DNA of 64,000 bases from an uncultured Acidimicrobiales bacterium (GTDB lineage Bacteria > Actinomycetota > Acidimicrobiia > Acidimicrobiales > Bin134): the NCBI GenBank assembly GCA_951813325.1, contig OX638350.1:917029-981028 (forward strand), in the 5' to 3' direction. Positions 49,274 through 59,721 of the stretch are shown piece after piece. How positions within the stretch are numbered: the first letter of the stretch is position 1; each line of letters starts with the position of its first letter. Below the pieces are notes generated by a model. The model was not told where the DNA came from and made no database searches. It saw nothing but the letters and a program-made list of their open reading frames with translations. Position numbers and translations under genes: made by a program.

Positions 49274-50298
49274 TGGAAGAGAAGATTCCTGTCGGAATCA
49301 TTGGGGCATCAGGGTATGTGGGCGCGGAATTGATGCGTTTGCTGGCTCACCATGGCGGTTTCGACGTGCGTTTCGTCACCGGCGATACCCAGGCCGGCCA
49401 GCCGGTTGCCGACCTGTATCCCCACCTGGCCGCCATTGGCGCTGACCAGGAATTCGTGAAATGCGGCCCCGAATTGCTGGACGACGTTTCACTGGCGTTT
49501 CTGGCTCTGCCCCACGGCCAGTCGATGGCTCTGACCGGAGACATCCTGGATCAGGGCAAGGTCACCGTCGATCTAGCGGCTGATTTCCGGCTGAAGGATG
49601 CCGGTCAATACAAGGAGTGGTATGGGGAGCCGCACCAGGCGCCCGAACTGCTCGGGAAGTTTGCCTACGGCCTCCCCGAACTGTTTAGAGACGAGCTGGC
49701 CGACGCCACCGCAGTGGCGGTGCCCGGTTGCTATCCCACTGCTGCGGCGCTGGCCGTCGCCCCACTGGTTCGCTTGGGTCTTATCCAGCCCGAAGGGGTC
49801 ATCGTGGATGCGGCCAGCGGAGTATCCGGTGCGGGACGGCCTCCCAAGGCCCACACCACGTTCTGCGCGGTCGACGAGGACTTCACTGCCTACGGGCTAC
49901 TCGACCACCGTCACACTCCCGAGATCGAGCAGGCTGCCGGAGCATCGGTGCTGTTCACCCCTCACCTGGCCCCGATGAACCGGGGCATCCTGGTCACTTG
50001 CTACGCCAAGCCCGCAGGGGAGACTTCCACTGACTCCTTGCTCGCCGCGCTGGCCGAGTTCTACGCCGAGGAGCCGTTCATCGTCGTGTCCGAGCGCTCG
50101 CCGTCTACCAAGGCCACGCTGGGATCAAACGCCGCCCACCTCACCGTTCGCTACGACGCCCGTACCCAAACCGTGGTGGCGCTGTGTGCCCTCGACAACC
50201 TGGTGAAAGGGGCGGCCGGGCAGGCCGTCCAGTGCGCCAACCTCATCAGCGGCCTGGACGAGACCGCTGGCTTGACCGCAGTGGGGGTGTATCCATGA
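49273..50298 (+). CDS. argC: N-acetyl-gamma-glutamyl-phosphate reductase
   Basis: This 341 aa protein starts at ATG 49273 (MEEKIPVGIIGASGYVGAEL); the Rossmann motif GASGYVGAEL is standard. The catalytic cysteine lies in VAVPGCYPTAAALAVAPL, and HTPEIEQAAGASVLFTPHLA holds the conserved His region. The enzyme performs the third step of ornithine synthesis. It is the first gene of a long arginine operon; its stop overlaps argJ (ATGA). The operator and promoter upstream are described separately. Confidence 0.95.
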   Translation: MEEKIPVGIIGASGYVGAELMRLLAHHGGFDVRFVTGDTQAGQPVADLYPHLAAIGADQEFVKCGPELLDDVSLAFLALPHGQSMALTGDILDQGKVTVDLAADFRLKDAGQYKEWYGEPHQAPELLGKFAYGLPELFRDELADATAVAVPGCYPTAAALAVAPLVRLGLIQPEGVIVDAASGVSGAGRPPKAHTTFCAVDEDFTAYGLLDHRHTPEIEQAAGASVLFTPHLAPMNRGILVTCYAKPAGETSTDSLLAALAEFYAEEPFIVVSERSPSTKATLGSNAAHLTVRYDARTQTVVALCALDNLVKGAAGQAVQCANLISGLDETAGLTAVGVYP

Positions 50299-51452
50299 GT
50301 GTGACCGAAGTCCCCGGATTCATCGCCGCAGGGGTGACCTGCGGCATCAAGCCCAACGGAAAGCCCGACCTCGCCCTGGTGGCTACCGCCGATGGCGCGT
50401 CGGTCAGCGCGGCCGGGGTGTTTACTTCCAACAAGATGACCGCGGCCCCGGTGCTGGTGTGCCGAGAGCACCTGGCCGCCACCGGGGGGCAGGCTGCCGC
50501 GGTGGTCCTAAACAGCGGCAACGCCAACGCAGCGACGGGTGCTCAGGGAATGGCCGACGCCCTCCAGATGTGCAAGGAGTCCGCCGCCGCCCTGGGAGTT
50601 GCCCCTGAGGAGGTGTTGGTGTGCTCCACCGGGCTGATCGGCTACGTCCTGCCCATGGACAAGGTCTCGGACGGCATAGCTGCGGCTGCTCAGGCCCTTA
50701 CCCATGACGCCGGCCTCCAAGCAGCCGAAGCCATTATGACTACCGACACCGTGCCCAAGCAGGCGCTCATTGCCGGTGACGGGTTCACTGTGGGGGGCAT
50801 GGCCAAGGGCGCGGCCATGCTGGAGCCCAACATGGCCACCATGCTGGCGGTGCTGGTCACCGACGCGGCCGCTGATCCCCACACCCTGCAACAGGCACTG
50901 CGGAAGGGAGTGGCCGGCACTTTCAACACCCTTACCGTTGACGGCGCCGAGTCCACCAACGATACCGTGCTGATCTTGGCCAATGGTCAGGCTGGCCCGG
51001 TCGAATCCGACGCCCTCACCGTGGCGGTTGCCGCCGCGTGCGAGAGCCTGGCCCTCCAGATGGCCGACGACGCCGAGGGCTCTACCAAGACGGTGTTCCT
51101 CCAAGTCACCGGGGCGGCCTCCGACGCCGAGGCGGCCAAGGCAGCTCGGGACACGGCCAACTGCCAGCTTGTCAAGTGCTCCTGGTACGGCCAGGATCCG
51201 TATTGGGGACGCATCGCCTCGGAGATGGGGGCCGCTGGAGTGGCCTTCGACAACACCAAGTTGACCATCGCCTATGGACCCCATGTGGTGTACGACCACG
51301 GTGAGCCCGCCCATCCCCCCGAACTGGCCCAATACATGACCGGGCGGCGCTTGGACCTGCACGTCGACCTGGGCATGGGCGACGGGTCGGCCCGGATCAT
51401 CACCACCGACCTGACTCACGCCTACATCGACGAGAACATGGGGACGTCATGA
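50295..51452 (+). CDS. argJ: Bifunctional ornithine acetyltransferase / N-acetylglutamate synthase
   Basis: The 385 aa protein begins at ATG 50295, overlapping argC. The signature KGAAMLEPNMATMLAVLV contains the autocleavage site between Ala and Thr (ATML), which gives alpha and beta chains. GVTCGIKPNGKPDLALVATA and SAAGVFTSNKMTAAPVLVCR are the N-terminal family motifs, and DPYWGRIASEMGAAGVAFD is the conserved C-terminal region. It recycles the acetyl group from N-acetylornithine to glutamate, so the pathway is cyclic. Overlaps argB by four bases. Confidence 0.95.
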   Translation: MSVTEVPGFIAAGVTCGIKPNGKPDLALVATADGASVSAAGVFTSNKMTAAPVLVCREHLAATGGQAAAVVLNSGNANAATGAQGMADALQMCKESAAALGVAPEEVLVCSTGLIGYVLPMDKVSDGIAAAAQALTHDAGLQAAEAIMTTDTVPKQALIAGDGFTVGGMAKGAAMLEPNMATMLAVLVTDAAADPHTLQQALRKGVAGTFNTLTVDGAESTNDTVLILANGQAGPVESDALTVAVAAACESLALQMADDAEGSTKTVFLQVTGAASDAEAAKAARDTANCQLVKCSWYGQDPYWGRIASEMGAAGVAFDNTKLTIAYGPHVVYDHGEPAHPPELAQYMTGRRLDLHVDLGMGDGSARIITTDLTHAYIDENMGTS

Positions 51453-52330
51453 GCCTCACCCCTGACGCCACCGCATCGGTGCTCACCCAGGCCCTGCCCT
51501 ACATCCAGCGGTTCTCCGGCTCCACCGTGGTGGTGAAGTACGGCGGCAGTGCGATGGACAGCGATCACTTGGCCGGGTTCGCCGCCGACGTGGTGCTGAT
51601 GCACTCGGTAGGGATTCGCCCCGTGGTGGTTCATGGCGGCGGCCCCCAGATCGGCGAGATGATGCAGCGGCTCGGGTTGGAGCCCCGGTTTGTGGATGGA
51701 CTGCGGGTCACCGACGCCGAGACCCTGGACATCGCCCGCATGGTGCTGGTGGGCAGGGTCAACCGCGACATCGTCTCGGCGATCAACGTCCACGGACCCC
51801 TGGCGGTGGGTGTGTCTGGTGAAGACGCCGGTCTGATAACCGCCCGGGCCGATAACCCCGAGTTGGGCTATGTGGGCACGGTGGACGCGGTCAATACCGC
51901 CATCATCGACCGGCTGCTCGACGAGGACTTGATCCCGGTGGTATCCACCATCGGCGCCGACGCCACCGGTCAGGCGCTCAACATCAACGCCGACACTGTG
52001 GCCGGGATCCTGGCTGGAGCGCTCGGCGCGGCCAAGGCAGTGTTCCTCACCGATGTCGAGGGCCTGTACGCCGATCCCGACGACCCGTCCACCCTCATAA
52101 CCGCCACCACTACCTCCGAACTCGAGGAGATGATCGCAACCGGAGGTCTGGCCGGTGGCATGATCCCTAAAGCCGAGGCCACCATCCACGCCGTGCGCCA
52201 CGGGGTGGCTTCAGCCCACATGGTCAATGGCACCACCCCGCACGTGCTGCTGTTGGAACTGTTCACCGATGCCGGGGTAGGCACCATGGTCTGTCCCGAT
52301 CCCGAACACGTACAGGAGACCTCTCCATGA
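51449..52330 (+). CDS. argB: Acetylglutamate kinase
   Basis: This 293 aa amino-acid kinase has VVVKYGGSAMDSDHLAG (phosphate-binding Lys), RPVVVHGGGPQIGEMMQRLG, VSGEDAGLITARADNP, NINADTVAGILAGALGAAKA and FLTDVEGLYADPDDPSTLI. GGMIPKAEATIHAVRHGVAS is the catalytic Lys segment. It phosphorylates N-acetylglutamate. It lies between argJ and argD with four-base overlaps on both sides (ATGA). An N-terminal helix TQALPYIQRFSG suggests the arginine-sensitive hexameric form. Confidence 0.95.
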   Translation: MSLTPDATASVLTQALPYIQRFSGSTVVVKYGGSAMDSDHLAGFAADVVLMHSVGIRPVVVHGGGPQIGEMMQRLGLEPRFVDGLRVTDAETLDIARMVLVGRVNRDIVSAINVHGPLAVGVSGEDAGLITARADNPELGYVGTVDAVNTAIIDRLLDEDLIPVVSTIGADATGQALNINADTVAGILAGALGAAKAVFLTDVEGLYADPDDPSTLITATTTSELEEMIATGGLAGGMIPKAEATIHAVRHGVASAHMVNGTTPHVLLLELFTDAGVGTMVCPDPEHVQETSP

Positions 52331-53511
52331 CCACCCATACCGACGCGGTGGGCACCGACACCGGGCAATGTCCGCTCATGCCCTCTTACGGCCCGCCATC
52401 AGTCATGTTCGTGCGGGGGGAGGGGTGCTGGCTGTGGGACCGAGACGGCACCCGCTACCTGGACTTTCTCAGCGGCATCGCGGTGTGCAGCCTGGGCCAC
52501 GCTCATCCCCGGGTGGCCGAGGCGGTGGCCGAACAGGCCCGCACCCTGTGCCACGTATCCAACCTGTACGCCACCGAGCCCCAGATGCATGTGGCCCGCA
52601 CCATCGACCGCTTGATCGGCGGCCCCCCGGGACAGGTGTTCTTCGCCAACAGCGGCGCCGAGTCCAACGAATGCGCCATCAAGCTGGCCCGCAAATGGGC
52701 CGGGCATGGCCGCTACACCGTGATCAGCGCCGGCCGGTCGTTTCACGGCCGGACGCTGGCCACACTGCACGCCACCGGTCAGGCCGAAAAGCACGAGCCC
52801 TTCCAGCCCCTGCCCGAGGGTTTCCGCCATGTCCCATGGGACGACATCGCCGAGCTTGAGAAGGCCATCGACGAAACCACCGCCGCCGTGCTGTTGGAGC
52901 CAATCCAAGGCGAGGGAGGCATTAACGTGCCCGCCGCCGGCTATTTGGCCGCGGTGCGCGAGCTGTGCGACGACCGGAGCCTGCTTTTCATGCTCGATGA
53001 AGTGCAGACCGGCCTGGCCCGCACCGGTCGCTGGTTCGCCCACCACCACGACGGGGTCGAGCCCGACGTGGTGACCATGGCCAAGGCACTGGGCAACGGA
53101 ATGCCCATCGGAGCCTGCTGGGCCCGCAGCGAGGTGGCCTCCGCCTTCCAACCCGGCGACCACGCCACCACATTCGGCGGCCAGCCGCTGGCCGCGTCGG
53201 CGGCCCAGGCCACCCTGGAGGTGATGGAAGAGATCGACCTGCCCGCCATGGCCGCCCGAGCCGGAGAGACCATGCGGTCCGCGGTGGAGGCGCTCGACGG
53301 GGTGGCCGGCGTGCGAGGCCGAGGCCTGCTGCTGGGTGTTGAGCTGACCGGAGAGCGGCCCGCCGTCGAGGCGGTGGCCGCGGGAATGGCCGAGGGATTG
53401 GTGCTGGGCACCGCCGGTGCTACTTCATTGCGCATCGCGCCGCCCCTGATCATCAGCGACGAGGAGATCGCCCACGGCGTCGCCGTGCTCGACAAGGTGT
53501 TGAGCTCGTGA
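52327..53511 (+). CDS. argD: Acetylornithine aminotransferase
   Basis: This 394 aa class III PLP aminotransferase has GEGCWLWDRDGTRYLDFLSG, FFANSGAESNECAIKLARKW and FMLDEVQTGLARTGRWFAHH (the PLP-binding Asp is in LDEVQ). VVTMAKALGNGMPIGACWAR holds the Schiff-base Lys, and HATTFGGQPLAASAAQATLE follows. The C-terminal end (PLIISDEEIAHGVAVLD) recurs in the chimeric frame after argF1. It overlaps argB and argF1 by four bases each. It makes N-acetylornithine and may also serve lysine synthesis. Confidence 0.95.
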   Translation: MTTHTDAVGTDTGQCPLMPSYGPPSVMFVRGEGCWLWDRDGTRYLDFLSGIAVCSLGHAHPRVAEAVAEQARTLCHVSNLYATEPQMHVARTIDRLIGGPPGQVFFANSGAESNECAIKLARKWAGHGRYTVISAGRSFHGRTLATLHATGQAEKHEPFQPLPEGFRHVPWDDIAELEKAIDETTAAVLLEPIQGEGGINVPAAGYLAAVRELCDDRSLLFMLDEVQTGLARTGRWFAHHHDGVEPDVVTMAKALGNGMPIGACWARSEVASAFQPGDHATTFGGQPLAASAAQATLEVMEEIDLPAMAARAGETMRSAVEALDGVAGVRGRGLLLGVELTGERPAVEAVAAGMAEGLVLGTAGATSLRIAPPLIISDEEIAHGVAVLDKVLSS

Positions 53512-54428
53512 GCGAGCCATTGTCTCCCAGCGGTGTGCGCCATCTTCTGGAGGTGGATGACCTCAACGCGGCTGAGTTGGCCCAGGTAATGGATTTAGCT
53601 GCTCAGCCGTCGCCACCGCGGCCGTTGGAAGGCAAGGGCATGGCCTTGTTGTTCGAGAAGCCCTCGGCTCGTACCCGGCACTCCATGGAGATGGCCGTGG
53701 TGCAGCTCGGCGGCCACCCAGTGTCCATTGCCGGTGGCGAAGTGGGCATCGACGAGCGGGAGTCGGCCGAGGACATCACCCGCACCCTGGCCTGCTATCA
53801 CGCGGCCATCGGTGCCCGGGTGTTCGACCACGCCGTGGTGGAGCGCATGGCCGCAGTCAGCCCGGTGCCGGTGGTCAACATGCTGAGCGATCAGGCCCAC
53901 CCGTTGCAGGCCATGGCCGACATACTGACCGTGCAACAGGTCTTCGGGGAGATCAGCGGCTGCCGCATCGTCTATGTGGGCGATCCCAACAACGTGTCCC
54001 GGTCGCTGGCCATCGCCGCCGGTCTGGCCGGGGCCGAGTTCGTCATCGCCAGTCCTGCTGGCTACCGATTCGAATCCGTCGACCTAAACCGGATCGCCAA
54101 CAGCGGGCAAAAGGCCCAGGTGGTGGAAGATCCCGTCCGGGCGGTGGACGGCGCCCACGTTGTGTACACCGACGTGTGGGTGTCGATGGGCCAAGAGGCC
54201 GAGGCTTCCGAGAAGGTGACCGCATTCTCCGGTCGCTACACCGTGGACGAGCAGCTGATGAGCCGGGCCGCCCCCGATGCCGTCTTCCTGCACTGCCTGC
54301 CGGCACGCCCCGGTCTCGAAGTGACCGAAGAGGTCCTCTACGGCCCCCAGAGCCGGATATGGCAGCAAGCCGAAAACCGGATGCACGCCGCCCGCGGCCT
54401 GCTCACGTTCCTGTTGGGGGCGCCATGA
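53508..54428 (+). CDS. argF: Ornithine carbamoyltransferase, copy 1
   Basis: This is a 306 aa transcarbamylase. LLFEKPSARTRHSMEMAVVQ is the carbamoyl-phosphate motif (S-A-R-T-R in place of the commoner STRTR), and HPLQAMADILTVQQVFGEI is the H-P-x-Q motif. NNVSRSLAIAAGLAGAEF and FLHCLPARPGLEVTEEVLYG (HCLP motif) complete the set, so it should be active. Its N-terminal 35 codons differ from copy 2, while the remaining codons are nearly identical to it. The stop overlaps the ATG of the chimeric frame. It makes citrulline. Confidence 0.92.
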   Translation: MSEPLSPSGVRHLLEVDDLNAAELAQVMDLAAQPSPPRPLEGKGMALLFEKPSARTRHSMEMAVVQLGGHPVSIAGGEVGIDERESAEDITRTLACYHAAIGARVFDHAVVERMAAVSPVPVVNMLSDQAHPLQAMADILTVQQVFGEISGCRIVYVGDPNNVSRSLAIAAGLAGAEFVIASPAGYRFESVDLNRIANSGQKAQVVEDPVRAVDGAHVVYTDVWVSMGQEAEASEKVTAFSGRYTVDEQLMSRAAPDAVFLHCLPARPGLEVTEEVLYGPQSRIWQQAENRMHAARGLLTFLLGAP

Positions 54429-54535
54429 GACTGGGGAAGAACCAGCGCCAGCACCGGATCGCCTCGCCTCTAATCATCAGCGACGATGAGATCGCCCACG
54501 GCGTGGCCGTGCTCGACAAGGTGCTGACGTCATGA
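54425..54535 (+). other. Chimeric argR-start/argD-end open frame at the duplication junction
   Basis: A 36-codon frame begins [13 protein letters not shown] (identical to the ArgR N-terminus) and continues with SPLIISDDEIAHGVAVLD (the ArgD C-terminus). It overlaps the argF1 stop and the argF2 start by ATGA, so ribosomes can pass through it. It marks the junction of the tandem duplication. A functional product is unlikely, but it may keep translational coupling between the two argF genes. Confidence 0.75.
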
Positions 54536-55434
54536 AGCCGGTCCGTCACCTCCTTGAGGTCGATGACCTCACTGCGGCAGAGCTGGCCATGGTGCTGGAC
54601 CTTTCCGCCGAACCCTCTCCTTCACCAGTGTTGGAAGGCAAGGGCATGGCCTTGTTGTTCGAGAAGCCCTCGGCTCGTACCCGGCACTCCATGGAGATGG
54701 CCGTGGTGCAGCTCGGCGGCCACCCGGTGTCCATTGCCGGTGGCGAGGTGGGCATCGACGAGCGGGAGTCGGCCGAGGACATCACCCGCACCCTGGCCTG
54801 CTATCACGCGGCCATCGGTGCCCGGGTGTTCGACCACGCCGTGGTGGAGCGCATGGCCGCAGTCAGCCCGGTGCCGGTGGTCAACATGCTGAGCGATCAG
54901 GCCCACCCGTTGCAGGCCATGGCCGACATACTGACCGTGCAACAGGTCTTCGGGGAGATCAGCGGCTGCCGCATCGTCTATGTGGGCGATCCCAACAACG
55001 TGTCCCGGTCGCTGGCCATCGCCGCCGGTCTGGCCGGGGCCGAGTTCGTCATCGCCAGTCCTGCTGGCTACCGATTCGAATCCGTCGACCTAAACCGGAT
55101 CGCCAACAGCGGGCAAAAGGCCCAGGTGGTGGAAGATCCCGTCCGGGCGGTGGACGGCGCCCACGTTGTGTACACCGACGTGTGGGTGTCGATGGGCCAA
55201 GAGGCCGAGGCTTCCGAGAAGGTGACCGCATTCTCCGGTCGCTACACCGTGGACCAGCAGCTGATGAGCCGGGCCGCCAACGATGCCATTTTCCTGCACT
55301 GCCTGCCGGCACGCCCCGGTCTCGAAGTGACCGAAGAGGTCCTCTACGGCCCCCAGAGCCGGATATGGCAGCAAGCCGAAAACCGGATGCACGCCGCCCG
55401 CGGCCTGCTCACGTTCCTGTTGGGGGCGCCATGA
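54532..55434 (+). CDS. argF: Ornithine carbamoyltransferase, copy 2
   Basis: The 300 aa protein begins MKPVRHLLEVDDLTAAELAM; from residue about 36 on it nearly equals copy 1. All motifs are shared (KPSARTRHSMEMAVVQ, HPLQAMADIL, HCLPARPGLEVTEE). The visible differences in the rest are VDQQLMSRAANDAIF here against VDEQLMSRAAPDAVF in copy 1. Its context is the original one: it is followed by intact argR with a four-base overlap. Either copy should suffice for citrulline synthesis. Confidence 0.92.
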   Translation: MKPVRHLLEVDDLTAAELAMVLDLSAEPSPSPVLEGKGMALLFEKPSARTRHSMEMAVVQLGGHPVSIAGGEVGIDERESAEDITRTLACYHAAIGARVFDHAVVERMAAVSPVPVVNMLSDQAHPLQAMADILTVQQVFGEISGCRIVYVGDPNNVSRSLAIAAGLAGAEFVIASPAGYRFESVDLNRIANSGQKAQVVEDPVRAVDGAHVVYTDVWVSMGQEAEASEKVTAFSGRYTVDQQLMSRAANDAIFLHCLPARPGLEVTEEVLYGPQSRIWQQAENRMHAARGLLTFLLGAP

Positions 55435-55930
55435 GACTGGGTAAGAACCAGCGCCAGCACCGGATCGCCCAGATCCTGAAAAAGGAGTCGGTGTCAAGCC
55501 AAGACCACCTAGTGGAATTGCTGTCCGCTGAAGGAGTGGCCGCCACCCAGGCCACCGTGTCGCGCGATCTCGACGACCTGGGCGCGGTCAAGGTCCCCAC
55601 CGGCGGCGGGTCGGTCTACGCCATCCCCGAGCTGCCCTCCGAGCAGATCGCCCCTGACGACCATCTCCGGCGGGTGCTGGGTGAGTGGGTGGTGGCCGTG
55701 GGCTGCTCCCAGAATCTGATCGTGCTCAACACGCCGCCGGGATCGGCCCACGTGGTCGGCTCGGCGATAGACCGTTCCGCAATCGACGGGGTGCTGGGCA
55801 CCGTCGCCGGTGACGACACCGTGCTGGTGGTGGCCACCGAAAATACCGGCGGCCACTCCGTGGCCGACTTCTTCCGCTCGCTCGCCGGGCTGACTGACCA
55901 GGCGGAATCCGCCCTATTGGAGGAGAGCTA

Positions 55931-55931
<1 letters not shown>
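55431..55931 (+). CDS. argR: Arginine repressor
   Basis: This 166 aa regulator starts at ATG 55431, inside the argF2 stop. The N-terminal winged HTH has [20 protein letters not shown], then [20 protein letters not shown] (the typical SRDL). The C-terminal oligomerisation domain has [20 protein letters not shown], then [20 protein letters not shown], where the conserved G-T-x-A-G-D-D-T binds arginine. It should form hexamers and repress at the ARG boxes before argC, so the operon encodes its own repressor. Confidence 0.95.
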
Positions 55932-57144
<1,213 letters not shown>

Positions 57145-57148
<4 letters not shown>

Positions 57149-58524
57149 GCACGCTGTGGCACGGGAGGTTCGAGGGTGATCCCGCCGATGAGCTGATGGC
57201 CTACACCGCCAGCATCGGCTTTGACGTGAGGCTGGCGCCCGACGACATCGCCGGGTCGCGGGCCCACGTCCAGATGTTGGGCCACGTCGACTTGCTTTCG
57301 GAGTCCGAGGTGGCCGAGGTGTTGGCTGCGCTCGACCAGACCGCGGCCGAACTGGCCTCCGGCGACTTTGTCTTCGCGCCCGGCGACGAGGACATCCACA
57401 CTGCCATCGAGCGCCGGGTAACCGAACTGGCCGGCCAAGCCGGGGCGAAGTTCCATACCGGCCGCAGCCGCAACGACCAAGTGGCCACGGCCCTGCGTTT
57501 GTTCGCCAAGCGGGAGCTGGCCGCCATCGCCGCCGACGTGATCGCTCTCCAGAGCGTGTTGCTGGACCGGGCTGCCTCCGCCGGTGACGCCTACCTACCG
57601 GGGTACACCCACCTCCAGCGAGCCCAGCCGGTGCTGCTGGCCCATCACCTGCTGGCCCACGGCTGGGCGCTGGCTCGGGATGTGGACCGGTTGGCCGACG
57701 CTCGCGCCCGCTTGGACGTGAGCCCCCTGGGAGCGGGCGCGGTGGCGGGCTCTTCGCTTCCCCTGGATCCCGATATGACCGCTGCCGAGCTTGGTTTCGC
57801 CGCCCGGTTCGAGAACTCCATGGACGCGGTGTCCGACCGGGACTTCGTGGCCGAGAGCCTTTTCGTTTTGGCCATGGTGGCCATACACCTGTCCCGGCTC
57901 GGCGAGGAGATTGTGTTCTGGACCTCAGAGGAGGCCGGCTTCGCCACCCTCGACGACGCCTACGCCACCGGCAGTTCCATGCTGCCCCAAAAGAAGAACC
58001 CCGACATCGCCGAGTTGGCCCGGGCCAAAGCCGGCCGGCTCATCGGCAACCTCACTGGCCTGCTGGCTGTTCTCAAAGGTCTGCCGCTGGCCTACAACCG
58101 CGACCTCCAAGAGGACAAGGAACCCCTGTTCGACGCGGTCGATCAGGTGCGCCTCGGCGTGAGGGCCATGACTGGGCTCATGTCCTCCATCGCATTCAAT
58201 ACCGACGCCATGGCCGCAGCCGCCGATGCTCCGACCGCAGCCGCCACCGACCTGGCAGAGCACCTTGTGGCCGACGGCGTGCCGTTCCGCGACGCCCACG
58301 CCATTGTCGGCGACCTAGTGCGCCGCTCCTTGGACGGCGAGGCGTCGTTAGCCGACTTGGTGCAGGCCGACCCCCGCCTAGGAGAGGACGCCGCCGGTCT
58401 GCTGGCCCCCGGCGTCCCCGTCACCCGTCGCACCACCCCCGGCGGCGCGGGACCCCACTCTGTGAGGGCCCAAATCACCAATTTCCAAACCCGCATCCTC
58501 GCCGATGCGGCCCGTTTCGACTGA
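57145..58524 (+). CDS. argH: Argininosuccinate lyase
   Basis: About 459 aa from ATG 57145 ([18 protein letters not shown]). The fumarase/aspartase-fold motifs are [36 protein letters not shown] (catalytic His) and [20 protein letters not shown] (the signature loop with the catalytic Ser). It releases arginine and fumarate and closes the operon. The frame is open upstream, but that part is a shadow of argG. The end is clean, 36 bases before mpg. Confidence 0.95.
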
Positions 58525-58559
58525 CGGTTACCAGCTGGGGCTGCCTTATCCTGACGGCG

Positions 58560-59135
58560 ATGAGGCTGGAGTGGGATTTCTACGCCCGAGACCCTCGGGA
58601 AGTGGCCTCCGATCTGTTGAACAAGGTGCTGGTGTCCGGGGAGTGCCGGGGCCGAATCGTGGAAGCGGAGGCCTACGCCGGGGCCGACGACCCGGGCAGC
58701 CACGGCTTTCGGGGTATGACTCCCCGCACCGAGGTCATGTTCGGTCCTCCTGGCCGTTTATACGTTTACTTCACCTATGGCATGCACTGGTGCGCCAACG
58801 TGGTGTGCGGCGCCGAAGGGGAGTGCGCTGCGGTGCTGTTGCGGGCGCTAACGCCGCTGGTAGGGATTGACGAGATGAGAGAGCGGCGGCCCAAGGCCCG
58901 CCAGAACCGGGATCTGTGCAGCGGGCCGGCCAAGCTCACCGCCGCGCTGGGGATCGACGGCACGGCCAACGGCACCGACTTGGTGACCGCCGATTCGGGT
59001 ATCGAACTGCTCGACGACGGTACCCCGCCCCCAGCCGAACCGGGTCGCTCGGTTCGCATCGGCCTCAGCTCCGGAACCGATCTGCCCTGGCGCTGGTACG
59101 TTCCCGGTTGTCCCGATCTATCCCGCAGAGGCTGA
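58560..59135 (+). CDS. mpg: DNA-3-methyladenine glycosylase (AAG/MPG type)
   Basis: This 191 aa protein shows RGRIVEAEAYAGADDPGSHG (catalytic Glu region), MTPRTEVMFGPPGRLYVYFT and YGMHWCANVVCGAEGECAAV with the tyrosines that flip the base. DLCSGPAKLTAALGID is the conserved C-terminal loop. Length is typical of bacterial alkyladenine glycosylases, about 190-210 aa. It excises alkylated purines. It follows argH closely and may be read from the same transcript. Confidence 0.9.
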   Translation: MRLEWDFYARDPREVASDLLNKVLVSGECRGRIVEAEAYAGADDPGSHGFRGMTPRTEVMFGPPGRLYVYFTYGMHWCANVVCGAEGECAAVLLRALTPLVGIDEMRERRPKARQNRDLCSGPAKLTAALGIDGTANGTDLVTADSGIELLDDGTPPPAEPGRSVRIGLSSGTDLPWRWYVPGCPDLSRRG

Positions 59136-59142
59136 TGAAGAT

Positions 59143-59721
59143 ATGACCTGGTTGAGTAGTGGAGATGCCGAGTTGGCTTCCACCGAAGATCTGGCCGTGG
59201 CCCGAGCGCAGCTGGCCATATTCGACGATGGTCTTGGAGACCGATATCGCTCGCTGATCGATGGCCACCCCGATGCCAGCCTGCGAACATGCAGACCAGG
59301 ACACCTCACCGGCTCAGCGTTGGTGGTGGACAGCGCTGGAGCCAGAACCTTGTTGATGCTTCACGCCAAGTTCGGCCGCTGGCTACAGCCCGGGGGTCAC
59401 GCCGACGGCGATGCCAACCTGGTCTCTGTGGCACTGCGGGAGGCAACCGAGGAAACCGGAATCGACGCACTGCGCATCTGGCCCCAGCCCCTGCATCTGG
59501 ACATCCACGAGGTGGACCCCCCCGGTGAAGACGCCCATCTGCACTACGACGTCCGGTTCTTGGTGCGGGCCCCTGCCGATGCCCAGCCTCAGGGCAATCA
59601 CGAGTCTCGGGGCTTGCGCTGGGTGCCGCTACAGGATCTTGCCGACTTTGGCTGCGACTACGGCCTGGTGCAGCTTGGTGAAATTGGATCTGAGGCCCTT
59701 AAGACCCTGCCCCAGGTCTAG
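59143..59721 (+). CDS. NUDIX hydrolase
   Basis: This 192 aa protein has the Nudix box GGHADGDANLVSVALREATE, then ETGID. The R-E-x-x-E-E-x-G part is complete, but the first Glu of the consensus (G-x5-E) is an Ala, as in a group of GGH-x-D-type family members. The N-terminal helix DGHPDASLRTCRPGHLTGSA precedes. It lies seven bases after mpg and converges with a minus-strand membrane protein gene (four-base overlap of the stops). The substrate, a nucleoside diphosphate-linked compound, is unknown. Confidence 0.82.
   Translation: MTWLSSGDAELASTEDLAVARAQLAIFDDGLGDRYRSLIDGHPDASLRTCRPGHLTGSALVVDSAGARTLLMLHAKFGRWLQPGGHADGDANLVSVALREATEETGIDALRIWPQPLHLDIHEVDPPGEDAHLHYDVRFLVRAPADAQPQGNHESRGLRWVPLQDLADFGCDYGLVQLGEIGSEALKTLPQV

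Larger units (their letters stand above)
53442..55469 (+). repeat. Tandem duplication of argD end, argF and argR start
   Basis: Two adjacent units of about 1 kb are present: copy A about 53442-54463 and copy B about 54466-55469. Each holds the last 23 codons of argD, a whole argF, and the first 13 codons of argR. The core of argF (from about 53622 and 54628) differs at only about ten bases in 830, while the argD tails and the argF 5' ends differ much more. The core offset is 1006 bases. Confidence 0.85.
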
